From: UBA7672 sp047601145
Lineage (GTDB): Bacteria > Pseudomonadota > Alphaproteobacteria > Caulobacterales > Hyphomonadaceae
DNA: 64,000 nt
Assembly (NCBI GenBank): GCA_047601145.1
Contig: JASGJW010000003.1
Location: 744,001-808,000 of the forward strand
Direction of reading: 5' to 3'
How positions within the stretch are numbered: position 1 is the stretch's first letter; every line of letters starts with the position of its first letter. This document shows positions 36,095-44,910 of the stretch, piece by piece. Under the pieces are notes generated by a model that had not been told where the DNA came from, made no database searches, and worked only from the letters and a program-made list of their open reading frames with translations. Made by a program: the position numbers and the translations under genes.

Positions 36095-36123
36095 CCAGTT
36101 AACATAGTGGTAGTGTTAACTGG
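36095..36123. promoter_or_regulatory. Inverted repeat upstream of the EAL gene
   Basis: CCAGTTAAC, 11-base spacer, GTTAACTGG: a perfect nine-base-pair repeat 57 bases before the chosen EAL start. Its size and spacing fit a dimeric regulator's operator. It contains TTAAC twice but at 12-base spacing, so it is not a CtrA box. Confidence 0.45.
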
Positions 36124-36180
36124 AGACTAATACTGCCCCGATAGCGTTCACAGAATGCGTTGATGTGGCGGACGGCAGGG

Positions 36181-37308
36181 ATGTCGCTTTCAACCTCTGA
36201 ACATGACCGGTTCCGTGAATTTGCGTTCGCGGCCGCGGATCTGTTGGTCACAACAGACGCCGGGGGACGTATTGTCGACGCCGAAGGCGATGCTACGCTC
36301 TTCCATCACCCCTCCGCGGAACGTCTCGTAGGCCGCAACGCGCTTGATCTCATCAGCGAAGCCGAAGGCCGCAGGCTGCGTGAAGACCTTTGGGCGCTGG
36401 CGCCTGGCCGCAGGCTCTCGTGGGAGGATGCTTCGTCCATCGAAGGCGGCCGGCGCATCGTGATCCAGCGCAACACAGCTGCGCCCAACACCTTCTCCTT
36501 CATCGTTTCACGGATGCCTGCCTCCGCCCGCGTTCGCGGGGACCGCGCCGACGAGATCCTGGCCGATCGCTTTCGCGACGCTGTCATGAACGGCCGCCTG
36601 ATGGCTGCCAGGCAGCCGATCGTCGAAACACGCAGCGGCGCCATCAGCCACTATGAAATCCTCGCCCGCTTCAACGGAGAGGACTCTCCCGTCGGCCTCA
36701 TCGCCGCCGCCGAGCGTAGCGGTCTGATCGCCCACCTCGATTACATCATGGTCAGCGCCGCCGCCGCGCAGCTCGAATTCAACCCCGATCCGGCCTATCG
36801 CCTTGCTGTCAACATATCGGGCGAATCCCTCCAGCGCCTCGATGTCATCCAGGAACTGTGCGCCGCCATATCGGGCCACAGCTTCCACCGCAGCCGCCTG
36901 ATCATCGAAGTCACTGAATCCGTTCATATCAATGACATCGAAACCGCCGCCCGCGCCGTGAACCTGCTGCGCTCCAGCGGCATCAGCGTGTCTCTCGACG
37001 ATTTTGGCGCCGGCGCCGCCTCATTCGGATACCTCCGCGCGCTCGATGTCGACGGCCTCAAATTTGACGGGAGCTTCCTGCAGACGTCCGAGATCAATAT
37101 CCGCGGCATTGCGTTGATGCGCCACGTCGCGCGCATGTGCTCGGAACTTGGCATCACTTCGGTCGGTGAACGCATCGAAACGGAATCCGACCGCCGCCTT
37201 CTTCTGGAGGCCGGCGTCAAGTACGCGCAGGGTTACCTCTACGGACGTCCTGCGATCGATGAGAATTTCTTCACCCGCAGCCCGCGCACGTTGCGCAGCG
37301 CGGCTTAG
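36181..37308 (+). CDS. PAS-EAL cyclic-di-GMP phosphodiesterase
   Basis: 375 residues. An N-terminal PAS domain (about 8-120) is followed by an EAL domain (about 140-360). The catalytic set can be placed: EILARF as the EAL motif, VNIS, EVTES, LDDFGAG, LKFDGSF and IETE, with AQGYLYGRP near the end. All metal and base residues appear, so activity against c-di-GMP is likely even though some positions are unusual (IETE in place of the usual VETE-type motif). Starts at 36163 (ATG) and 36160 (TTG) are also possible; the 36181 ATG has GGACGG upstream. It sits before a receiver gene and a PleC-like kinase, so c-di-GMP turnover may be tied to the cell cycle. Confidence 0.8.
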   Translation: MSLSTSEHDRFREFAFAAADLLVTTDAGGRIVDAEGDATLFHHPSAERLVGRNALDLISEAEGRRLREDLWALAPGRRLSWEDASSIEGGRRIVIQRNTAAPNTFSFIVSRMPASARVRGDRADEILADRFRDAVMNGRLMAARQPIVETRSGAISHYEILARFNGEDSPVGLIAAAERSGLIAHLDYIMVSAAAAQLEFNPDPAYRLAVNISGESLQRLDVIQELCAAISGHSFHRSRLIIEVTESVHINDIETAARAVNLLRSSGISVSLDDFGAGAASFGYLRALDVDGLKFDGSFLQTSEINIRGIALMRHVARMCSELGITSVGERIETESDRRLLLEAGVKYAQGYLYGRPAIDENFFTRSPRTLRSAA

Positions 37309-37326
37309 CGGGGGGATGTAGACCGG

Positions 37327-37857
37327 ATGCTCGACCGTCTGAAGGTTCTCGTGGTGGATGACAACCTCCACATGATCAACGTCATCAAGACGATCATGCG
37401 CGGCTTTGAGGTGAAGGATTTCTTCGACGCCAGCAACGCGACCGAAGCCTTCAACATCATTCGCAACTCACCAGTTGACCTCGTGATCACGGACTTCGCG
37501 ATGGAGCCAGTCAATGGCTGCGAACTCACGCGACTGATCCGGACCGCCGAAGACAGCCCGAACCATTTCGTCCCGATCATCATGCTCACGGCATATGCCG
37601 AGAAGTCGAAGGTCGAGCAGGCGCGCGATGCCGGCGTCACCGAATTCTGCGCCAAGCCTGTGACGGCTACCGATCTCTACCGGAAAGTCTGTTCAGTCAT
37701 AAACACGCCGCGCTCCTTCATCCGCACCAACGTGTATTTCGGCCCGGACCGCCGCCGCCGCAGGGATGACAACTACAAGGGCAAGGAACGCCGCGAGGCC
37801 CTGTTCGGCCCCAAGGGGGCTGCAGTGCTGGCCAAGGCCGCCGAAAACGCCGCCTGA
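37327..37857 (+). CDS. Single-receiver response regulator with basic C-terminal tail
   Basis: 176 residues: a CheY-like receiver (about 1-128) with VDDN, phosphoacceptor Asp in LVITDFAMEPVNG and Lys in FCAKPVTATDLY, then a short tail with YFGPDRRRRRDDNY and KGKERREALFGP. The tail is basic and lacks a known output domain, so it probably acts by protein contact or binds nucleic acid. It lies 18 bases after the EAL gene and before the CtrA box of the PleC-like kinase. Comparable proteins in alphaproteobacteria are linked to motility or cell-cycle signalling, but a specific name is not justified. Confidence 0.8.
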   Translation: MLDRLKVLVVDDNLHMINVIKTIMRGFEVKDFFDASNATEAFNIIRNSPVDLVITDFAMEPVNGCELTRLIRTAEDSPNHFVPIIMLTAYAEKSKVEQARDAGVTEFCAKPVTATDLYRKVCSVINTPRSFIRTNVYFGPDRRRRRDDNYKGKERREALFGPKGAAVLAKAAENAA

Positions 37858-37895
37858 TTAGGCCGCCTTACCCTGTCTGGGCGAATGGCCCACAA

Positions 37896-37911
37896 TTAAT
37901 CCCTCATTAAC
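37896..37911 (+). promoter_or_regulatory. CtrA-binding box
   Basis: TTAA-TCCCTCA-TTAA-C, an exact TTAAN7TTAAC consensus, 61 bases before the TTG start of the PleC-like kinase. CtrA is the essential cell-cycle regulator of most alphaproteobacteria, and its sites are normally in promoters like this. Direct regulation is likely but not proven. Confidence 0.7.
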
Positions 37912-37971
37912 CCTTTCGCAGCTTTTCGAATCCAAAACTGGTGAATCCGTTCGGCTGCGGAAGGAATCGTA

Positions 37972-40270
37972 TTGGGGACGCGGGCGTCCAGGAGAGGGGC
38001 TGCGCCAAAGACGGCGCTGAAAAAGCCGCGTAGTGCGGTTCCCATCGGCATGCTCACCGTCCTGATGCTTGCCTTCGGCGGCTCCCTCGCCCTCAAGGCT
38101 TTCGAAGAACGGCAGTTTGCGGACAACACGGTCCTCAACCAGCAGCAGCGGGAAGCCGAAACGCTGGCAGGTCACGTTCGCGCAGAACTCATCGCCGCCC
38201 GCGCCAAGATGGAAGGCCTGCTCGTCACCGGCGCTTCGCTCGAAGCTATTCGCCGCGGCGTTCCGTTCGATGCGGTGTCGGAACGAGAACCCCCGGCCGG
38301 CGTGTGGGCCCAGATCGCCGACGATGACACCGTCCGCGTCTTCGCCAAGACATCTCAAGGCCGCTGGATCTCGGGTGTACGCACCAGCAAGGCGCTGATG
38401 CCTGAGCCCCTCGAGAACCGCCGCTTCTACCTCGTGCCGGTGAACAGCATCCCCATGAACGCGCGCTTCGAAGCCGTGGATTTTGAACGGTCCGCCGTTG
38501 CCTGCGCCCAGGTCTCGAACGCCGGCATCGCCGCCTGCGTCTTCCGCCCGACGCCGTTGCTGAGCTGGGGCGACCTCAACCGCCTGACGATCTATGGCCT
38601 CCTCATCGTCGCCCCTCTGCTCGCGGTCTTCGGCCTGGTCAGCACCATCCGCAGGCTCCAGCAAGACAAGAGCGAAGCCGAAGCACGCATTCCGTCACCG
38701 GAGGCCGTTGAGCGGTCTGCCTGGGTCGCCTTTGAAGTCGCCGGCACGATCGGTCTCTGGCGCTGGAATGCCCGGACCCAGCTGCTCACTGTCGGCCCCG
38801 AAGCCGGCAATCTCGTCGGCGCCGTCCGCCATGGCGACATGACGCTAGACGAGTTCACCACCATGATTGCCGACGATGACCGCCGCCGCGTCCAAGACGC
38901 GATCGAAGGCGCAGGCGTGCAACGGCAGATCAACGTGGCCTTCCAGGGCGCGGGGCGCGCCTCGGGCAAGTATTTCGAGATGATCGGCGGCGCCCACAAT
39001 GGCGATTTCACTGGCGCGATCATCAACGTGTCCGACCGCATTGCCGCCCAGCATCGCTCCCGCCGCGCCGAGGCTCTCGCGCGAACTGCGCTCGACGCGC
39101 ACCCGGGCCCGTTCGCCGTGTGGGACAGCCGCAAGCGCCTGAACTCACTGGAATGCGGCCTTCTCGCGCGTGTTCAACCTCGACAAGAACATCATCCAGT
39201 CAGGCGCGTCCTACGATCTCGTCATGGCCGAACTCGCCAAGTTCGTCCGCGTCGAACGCCCGCTCGGCGACGATGCGAATGCCCGCGAAATGCTCCTGCT
39301 CTCCGACGCCTGGATTCGCCTGCTCGATCGCCGCACGGCGACAGACGGGCTCATCACGGTCGGTCTCGACATCACCAACCTGAAGCGCCAGGAAGCCGGC
39401 CTCCAGAAAAGCGAACGCCGTCTGCGCCAGATGGTCGAGGAACTGCAGCGCACCAAGGGCCAGGCGCAGGAGCTCGCTGAGAAGTATGCCGAAGCCAAAT
39501 CCCGCGCCGAACGGGCCAGCCAGGCCAAGGGGTCATTCCTCAGCAACATGAGCCACGAGCTGCGCACACCGCTCAACCACATCAACGGCTTCGCCGAGAT
39601 GATGGCCAATGAGATCTACGGCCCGCTCGGCAGCGAGCGCTACAAGGAATACACGCAGGACATCGTCCAGGCCGCCAAGCATCTGGAAGAGATGATCAAC
39701 GACATCCTCGACATGTCGAAGGTCGAAGCCGGCAAGATGCGCCTGTCGCCCGCGCTCATCGATCCGGTCGACGCCGTGGACGGCGCCGTGAAGCTGGCCC
39801 GCCGGCGTGCCGCCGATCGCGAGATCCACCTGACCTTCGACCCGGACGATGACCTGCCCGACATCAATGGCGACCATCGCGCCATCAAGCAGATGACGTT
39901 CAACCTGATCACGAACGCCATCAAATTCACGGATGCTGGCGGCGAGATCGGCGTGACGGTCACGCTCGAAGACAAGTGGATCGTGATCCGCGTCAAGGAC
40001 ACCGGCATCGGCATCGCCCCGGAAGACCTGCCCCGCCTCGCTCAGCCCTTCGAACAGGTAACGACACCTGAAGCCAAGGAACGCAACGTCCGCGGCACCG
40101 GTCTCGGCCTGGCGCTCACCAAGTCGTTCGCCGAAATGCACGGCGGCTATCTCACGATCGAGAGCGAGTTGGGTGTCGGGACGACGGTTTCGATCTTCCT
40201 GCCGGCGACGAAAGCCCCGCTGCCCGGAACAGCGACGAACGATCGCGCCCTCGAAACCGCACGCGTCTGA
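37972..40270 (+). pseudogene. PleC/DivJ-like sensor histidine kinase, one-base frameshift
   Basis: About 765 residues when the frame is restored. It has a membrane helix near residue 30, a periplasmic domain, a second helix near 210, one or two PAS domains, and a kinase core of the PleC/DivJ type: FLSNMSHELRTPLNHINGF (phospho-His), DILDMSKVEAGKM, DTGIGIAPED and GTGLGLALTKSFAE. The first frame runs from a TTG at 37972 (AAGGA six bases upstream) to about 39150; the rest is in the next frame from NAAFSRVFNLDKN. The length is 3n+1, so one extra base lies about 39145-39153. It could be a sequencing error, since both halves are otherwise clean. A CtrA box is upstream. Confidence 0.85.
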
Positions 40271-40274
40271 TCAG

Positions 40275-40838
40275 CTAGTTGGGCGCGGGCGCCGCCGGCT
40301 TGTCCATCACAGGCCCGAGCGGCTTCCCATCGCCCCGCCCGCCATCTTTCATCCCGCCCTTGCCGTCAGCCCGTTGCATCCGTGCGTTGAACGGCGTCAG
40401 CAGCCCGACCGCGGCCGTCGCACGCGCCTCGCGCGGCATCCGCCCAAGGTGGCTGATCAGGATGTCCTCGGCGTTCTGCTGAAGCCCCTTCTCGCGAAGC
40501 TGGAAGATCGCGACGGCATCACGCAGCTTGTTCTCGTCGAACGGCTCCTGGAACGCGGCATCATAGACAGCCTTGCCGGCCTCGCTCAGCCGCTTCCGTT
40601 CTGCCGCCATCGCCAGCCAGCCTTCACGCAATTGCTTGCGAAGCTCGGCGCGGTCCGCCTCCGGCAGCTTGGCCCACGCAGCCGCCACCACATCGGATGT
40701 CGGCCCATAGCGCTCAAGCTGCATCTGCACCGTCGGCTCCGCGCTCGCAGGGCTCAGGAGCCGGCCGCCGACAATGCCGAGCAGCGCAGCGTTCAATGCC
40801 AGCGATGCAATCAGAATGATGGACAGCTTGGACGGCAT
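40275..40838 (-). CDS. Periplasmic heavy-metal-sensor-like protein (CnrX/Metal_resist type)
   Basis: 187 residues. A signal anchor (about 5-26) is followed by a helical periplasmic domain that resembles the metal_resist/CpxP-like four-helix fold with AELRKQLREGWLAMAAERKRL and AFQEPFDENKLRDA. The tail is rich in Gly, Lys and Pro. It starts seven bases after the anti-sigma gene. Proteins of this type hold back a sigma-anti-sigma pair until metal or another envelope signal binds. The signal cannot be read from the sequence. Confidence 0.7.
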   Translation of the reverse strand: MPSKLSIILIASLALNAALLGIVGGRLLSPASAEPTVQMQLERYGPTSDVVAAAWAKLPEADRAELRKQLREGWLAMAAERKRLSEAGKAVYDAAFQEPFDENKLRDAVAIFQLREKGLQQNAEDILISHLGRMPREARATAAVGLLTPFNARMQRADGKGGMKDGGRGDGKPLGPVMDKPAAPAPN

Positions 40839-40845
40839 GCTGGCC

Positions 40846-41292
40846 CTAGTTCTCCGGGTCGTTCATGGCGGTGAGGAACACCGAGCCTGCTCCGGCGCCT
40901 GAGACAGTCAGCATCTTGGCATAGTCGCCATCCGCCGCGGGCGCAGGTTCCCCCGCATATCCAACAGCGAAACCCAGTGCGAGAGAGGCCGCCAGCGCCC
41001 CGCCCGCGATCCATTGCGGCATCGACCAGCCGCGCCCCACGCTCACCGATACCCGCGCATGCCTGCGGGCGGGCGAAGCATCCAGAACCCGCGTCTCAAG
41101 TGCGATCGACGCAAGCGTATCTTTCTCGAGCGCAAGCAGGTGATCGAACGTGCGCTCGCTCTCCCAGATATCCTTGATCCGGTGCGGCGCCGTCTCGAGG
41201 AACGCCTCGGCATCCGCACGATCGTCCTCCGGCCACCGCGCAAGCTCCGCCCCGTAGATCGCCAGCAATTCGATGAAACGCGCTTCGTTCAT
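40846..41292 (-). CDS. Putative anti-sigma factor
   Basis: 148 residues: a cytoplasmic N-terminus (MNEARFIELLAIYGAEL), one membrane helix (about 95-113) and a short periplasmic tail. This layout is that of anti-sigma factors that hold an ECF sigma at the membrane. The ATG at 41292 lies four bases after the sigma stop. It has no zinc-binding HxxxCxxC motif, so it is not of the ZAS type. Its partner is the upstream sigma factor; the downstream periplasmic sensor completes the three-gene unit. Confidence 0.7.
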   Translation of the reverse strand: MNEARFIELLAIYGAELARWPEDDRADAEAFLETAPHRIKDIWESERTFDHLLALEKDTLASIALETRVLDASPARRHARVSVSVGRGWSMPQWIAGGALAASLALGFAVGYAGEPAPAADGDYAKMLTVSGAGAGSVFLTAMNDPEN

Positions 41293-41296
41293 GGTC

Positions 41297-41863
41297 TCAA
41301 CCCGTTTCAATGCCGCTCAGCAGATCCGCCCGCTCGGCCGAAAGGGCCAGCTTGAGCGTCCTGCGTGCGCGCGACAGCAGGCTCTCCAGGGCATCAACGC
41401 TGACGCCGAGGATTTCCGCCGCTTCAATGTTCGTTCTGTCCTGATAGTAACAAAGCACCAACGCCGCACGCTGGCGCTCAGGCAGAGCCTGCAGTGCGTT
41501 GCGTACCCGCTCCTTGCGTTGTCGGTCGTCGAGCGCGCGCGTCGCCGAAGCCCGCACATCCGCCGTCTCGGGAGAGACCTCTCCCGCATTCCGTCCGCTC
41601 CGGCGCAGCCTGTCGAGACAGAGGTTCATGGCGACCCTGTGCATCCATGTTTCGAACTTGGCCTGTCCCGGGCGCCATGATGCAGCATGCTTCCAGACAC
41701 GGAGGAAAACCTCCTGCGCAACGTCCTCCGCTTCGGCGGCATCGCCGAGCATGCGGCGTGCGAGACCAACCATCCGCGGGAGATGACGGCGCACGAGCTC
41801 GGCAGCCGCGCGCTTGTCGCCAGCGCCGACACGACCAACCAGTTCTTCGTCCGGATCCCGCAT
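41297..41863 (-). CDS. ECF-family RNA polymerase sigma factor
   Basis: 188 residues from MRDPDEELVGRVGAGD. Region 2 has EDVAQEVFLRVWKHAASW and FETWMHRVAMNLCLDRLRR; region 4 ends with ALPERQRAALVLCYYQDRTNIEAAEILGVSVDALESLLSRARRTLK, a helix-turn-helix for the -35 box (shown here only as the region near residues 120-165). It likely transcribes envelope or metal-stress genes when its anti-sigma is released. The ORF is open to 42115, but the family start is here. First gene of sigma, anti-sigma and sensor. Confidence 0.88.
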   Translation of the reverse strand: MRDPDEELVGRVGAGDKRAAAELVRRHLPRMVGLARRMLGDAAEAEDVAQEVFLRVWKHAASWRPGQAKFETWMHRVAMNLCLDRLRRSGRNAGEVSPETADVRASATRALDDRQRKERVRNALQALPERQRAALVLCYYQDRTNIEAAEILGVSVDALESLLSRARRTLKLALSAERADLLSGIETG

Positions 41864-41996
41864 GGCTGTGAAGCCAACTCCGAGAATCGATCCGCTGCCC
41901 GCCCGGGCAATATCCTCAAGATCGAAAAGCTCTCCACGTTTATGCATCCTGCCGCGGCGTTTGCCGAGCGTTGATTGCTCTTCGGGGAAGAGCGGC

Positions 41997-44864
41997 TCAG
42001 CGCGCCGGGCCATTTCCGGTATCCGTGAGTTTAACGCCGTCCGCTCCCTCTTCCGTCGTAAGCGGACCCAGTTTCCGGTCACGAAGCGCGGCCACAGCCG
42101 ACTGGACAGCGTCAAGCCTTCCGGAAAGGGCCGAAAAGTCCTTCATGCCCATGTGATTGGCCAGCCAGGCTTTTAACCCTGTCGAGGCCTTTGCCGGCTC
42201 GAACGCATCCCCGGAGGCAATCCGCAGCGCCTGCTGCAGATTGAGCTGGAAGGTCAGCCCCTCAATCAGGGCCGCCGCTTCCCCTGGGGCCAGCCGGCCG
42301 GCCGCCGCCAGCGCCTTGATCGCGTCCATGGAAGTCGGGTTCACGGCTCCGGGAACCTCGCTCGCCGACATCAAGATGGCGTGCTGAACCACGAATTCGA
42401 TATCGACCAGCCCGCCCGGCGCCAGCTTCACGTCCCAGGCCGAGCGCGCCTTCCGTTCCCGCGCCATCCGCCGGCGCATGTCGGCGACATCCGCTGTGAG
42501 CTTCGGATCGGCGCTCTTGGCCCTCAACGCTTCGCGCGCCGCCGCGACGATGCGCTGACCGAGTTCTCTGTCTCCAGCGACCGGTCGTATCCGCGTCAGA
42601 GCCATGAACTCCCACGTCCACGCCTCCTCGCGATAGTAACGCTCGAAGGCCGAAAACCTCACCGCGACCGGCCCCGCCCGCCCCGATGGCCTCAGCTGCA
42701 TATCGACTTCGTAGAGCGTCCCTTCCTCGGTCGGCGCCGACAGGGCCGCAATCAGGCGCTGAACGAACCTCGCCGCAAGCGCGCCACCGCTATCGTCCGC
42801 TGGTTCGTAGATCAGCATGAGATCGAGATCCGACGTCGCCGTCAGCTCACGTCCGCCGAACTTGCCCAACGCGCAAACCGACCACTTCCCGATGGCGCCG
42901 GTGAACCGCGACAGGATATCTTTCTCGCATACCTCCGCCAGCACGATCACGCAGGCATCCGCCAGATCGGCATAAGCGACCCCGGCCTCCGCAGCCCCAA
43001 TGGCCCCGCGCAGAAGCTGATAACCAATGCGGAACGCCTCATCGCGATGAAAGCGGCGTGCGACATTCAACCGATCCTCGAAACTGTCAGCTCGCTCGAT
43101 CTGTCCACGCAGCTTGGTCTCGCGAGCACCTCGCGCATCCGCCGCCACCGGCGCGCGGAACGACGGTTCGAGCATCGCCTCCATCAAGGCGGGGCGCCTG
43201 GCCAGATCCGCCGCCAGCTGCGGCGCAAACGCCATCGTCTCGATCACGTCCCGTGTCAGCGCGGGCTCGGCAAGCATCAGCGACATGACCTGAACGCCGG
43301 AGGTCAGCCCCGAGAAGAACTCGTAGAACCGCTCGAACGCTGCGTCCGGCTCTCCGGCTTTCGCCATCGCTTCAAGCAATCTTGGTCCCAGCGATGTCAG
43401 GAGCTGCTGCGCGCGCGCCGATCGCGTGGCTGGAATGCTCCCGCGATGCCATTGCTGGAACACGTGAATGATCCGCGACGGATCACTGAACCCCATGGCC
43501 TTGAGCGTCGCGACGGTCCCGGGGTCATCGTCAACCCCCGTGAAGACAAGGTTGCCGCGCTCGCCTGACAAGCGCTCCTCGGCGGCAAACAGGTCGGAAT
43601 AGACGCCATGCACGCGTTCCCGCACGGCCAGAACATCGCGCTCGAACCCTGCCTGATCTCCATAGCCAGACAGGAAGGCCACCGCAGCGCGCTTCTCCGC
43701 GACATCCGGCAGCCGATGCGTCTGCTCGTCATTGAGCATCTGCACGCGATGCTCGATGGATCTCAGAAAGTCATAGGCTTTCGAAAGATCCTCCGCGACG
43801 CCCTCGGCGATGACATCAGCCCGCGCCATCGCCCACAGCGCGTCCTTCGTACGCGGCGCCCGCAGTTCCGGCCTGCGGCCTCCGAGGATCAACTGCTGCA
43901 CCTGCGCGAAGAATTCGATCTCGCGGATCCCGCCCCGGCCAAGCTTCACATCGAAATCAGGGGACGCCAGTTCCGCATGCCCGCCGTGCGCATGGATCTG
44001 GCGCTTGATCGAATGGATGTCTGCGATCGCCCAGTAATCCAGGTGCCGGCGCCAGACATACGGCTGCAATTCTTCAAGATACGAGGCGCCAGCAGAAGCG
44101 TCGCCCGCGCAGACCCGCGCCTTGATGTGCGCCATCCGCTCCCAATTTTGTCCGACGCTCTCGTAGTATCCCGTCGCGAACTGCGTCGAGACGGCAGGCG
44201 CTGTCGAAGCAGGATCCGGCCGCAGTCTGAGGTCGGTTCTGAAGACATATCCCTCGGCTGTGCGCTCCTCCAGGATACGGACAAGATCGCGCGTCAGCCG
44301 CGTCATGCCCTCCTTCACCCGCATGCCTTTCACCGGAAGCAGGTCGAGGTCGAACAACACGATCAGGTCGATATCGCTGGAGTAGTTGAGTTCGCCAGCC
44401 CCCATCTTTCCCATGGCGAGCACGAACAAGCCGGGCATCTCGTCCGCATCGCGCGTCTCGCCTAGCGAACCCGACGCCCAGGCCGCACGCACCGCCAATC
44501 GAAGCGCGGTTTTGGTCGACACATCTGCCAGTTTCGTCAGCCGCTCGACGACACCGCCAAGCGGCCACATCCCTGACAGGTCCCCACCCGCAATCGCGAG
44601 ATGGGCGATCTCCTTGGCCAAACGTATCGTCCGCATCGGCGCATCGAGCGGGCCTGTCATGCCTCCTGCGGTGTCGATCTCGGCCAAAGCCTCCGCCAGC
44701 ACGTCATCAGGACCACCGCCCAGCCGCTCGATCAATTCCGGCCGCCGCCGCAGCACGCGCGATATGTAGTCCGAGTGATCGGCCGCAATCCGCAACGCGG
44801 AGGCAGGATCGTCCGCCCCGCCGCTAATGCGTCCGAATCCAAGATGCTTCATGCCGTCCGTCAT
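41997..44864 (-). CDS. glnE: Bifunctional glutamine synthetase adenylyltransferase/deadenylylase
   Basis: 955 residues, the normal length. Two nucleotidyltransferase halves are visible: YSSDIDLIVLFD (deadenylase half) and TATSDLDLMLIYE (adenylase half), each with the paired aspartates. It adds and removes AMP on glutamine synthetase under control of PII, setting nitrogen assimilation. It lies 46 bases after the histidine kinase gene and 133 before the ECF gene. The degP-regulator-kinase-glnE order is shared with other alphaproteobacteria as far as I recall. Confidence 0.95.
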   Translation of the reverse strand: MTDGMKHLGFGRISGGADDPASALRIAADHSDYISRVLRRRPELIERLGGGPDDVLAEALAEIDTAGGMTGPLDAPMRTIRLAKEIAHLAIAGGDLSGMWPLGGVVERLTKLADVSTKTALRLAVRAAWASGSLGETRDADEMPGLFVLAMGKMGAGELNYSSDIDLIVLFDLDLLPVKGMRVKEGMTRLTRDLVRILEERTAEGYVFRTDLRLRPDPASTAPAVSTQFATGYYESVGQNWERMAHIKARVCAGDASAGASYLEELQPYVWRRHLDYWAIADIHSIKRQIHAHGGHAELASPDFDVKLGRGGIREIEFFAQVQQLILGGRRPELRAPRTKDALWAMARADVIAEGVAEDLSKAYDFLRSIEHRVQMLNDEQTHRLPDVAEKRAAVAFLSGYGDQAGFERDVLAVRERVHGVYSDLFAAEERLSGERGNLVFTGVDDDPGTVATLKAMGFSDPSRIIHVFQQWHRGSIPATRSARAQQLLTSLGPRLLEAMAKAGEPDAAFERFYEFFSGLTSGVQVMSLMLAEPALTRDVIETMAFAPQLAADLARRPALMEAMLEPSFRAPVAADARGARETKLRGQIERADSFEDRLNVARRFHRDEAFRIGYQLLRGAIGAAEAGVAYADLADACVIVLAEVCEKDILSRFTGAIGKWSVCALGKFGGRELTATSDLDLMLIYEPADDSGGALAARFVQRLIAALSAPTEEGTLYEVDMQLRPSGRAGPVAVRFSAFERYYREEAWTWEFMALTRIRPVAGDRELGQRIVAAAREALRAKSADPKLTADVADMRRRMARERKARSAWDVKLAPGGLVDIEFVVQHAILMSASEVPGAVNPTSMDAIKALAAAGRLAPGEAAALIEGLTFQLNLQQALRIASGDAFEPAKASTGLKAWLANHMGMKDFSALSGRLDAVQSAVAALRDRKLGPLTTEEGADGVKLTDTGNGPAR

Positions 44865-44910
44865 GCGGGCAAACTAGCGCGCATCGCCATCCAATCCACC
44901 CGTTCCAGAA

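Noticed and set aside
36095..36123. CtrA site before the EAL gene
   Set aside because: The two TTAAC units are 12 bases apart, and they form an inverted, not direct, arrangement. Only the site at 37896 has the right spacing.
37972..40270. Two separate kinase genes
   Set aside because: The PAS part of the first frame continues directly into the second frame with a one-base shift, and no ribosome site precedes the second half.
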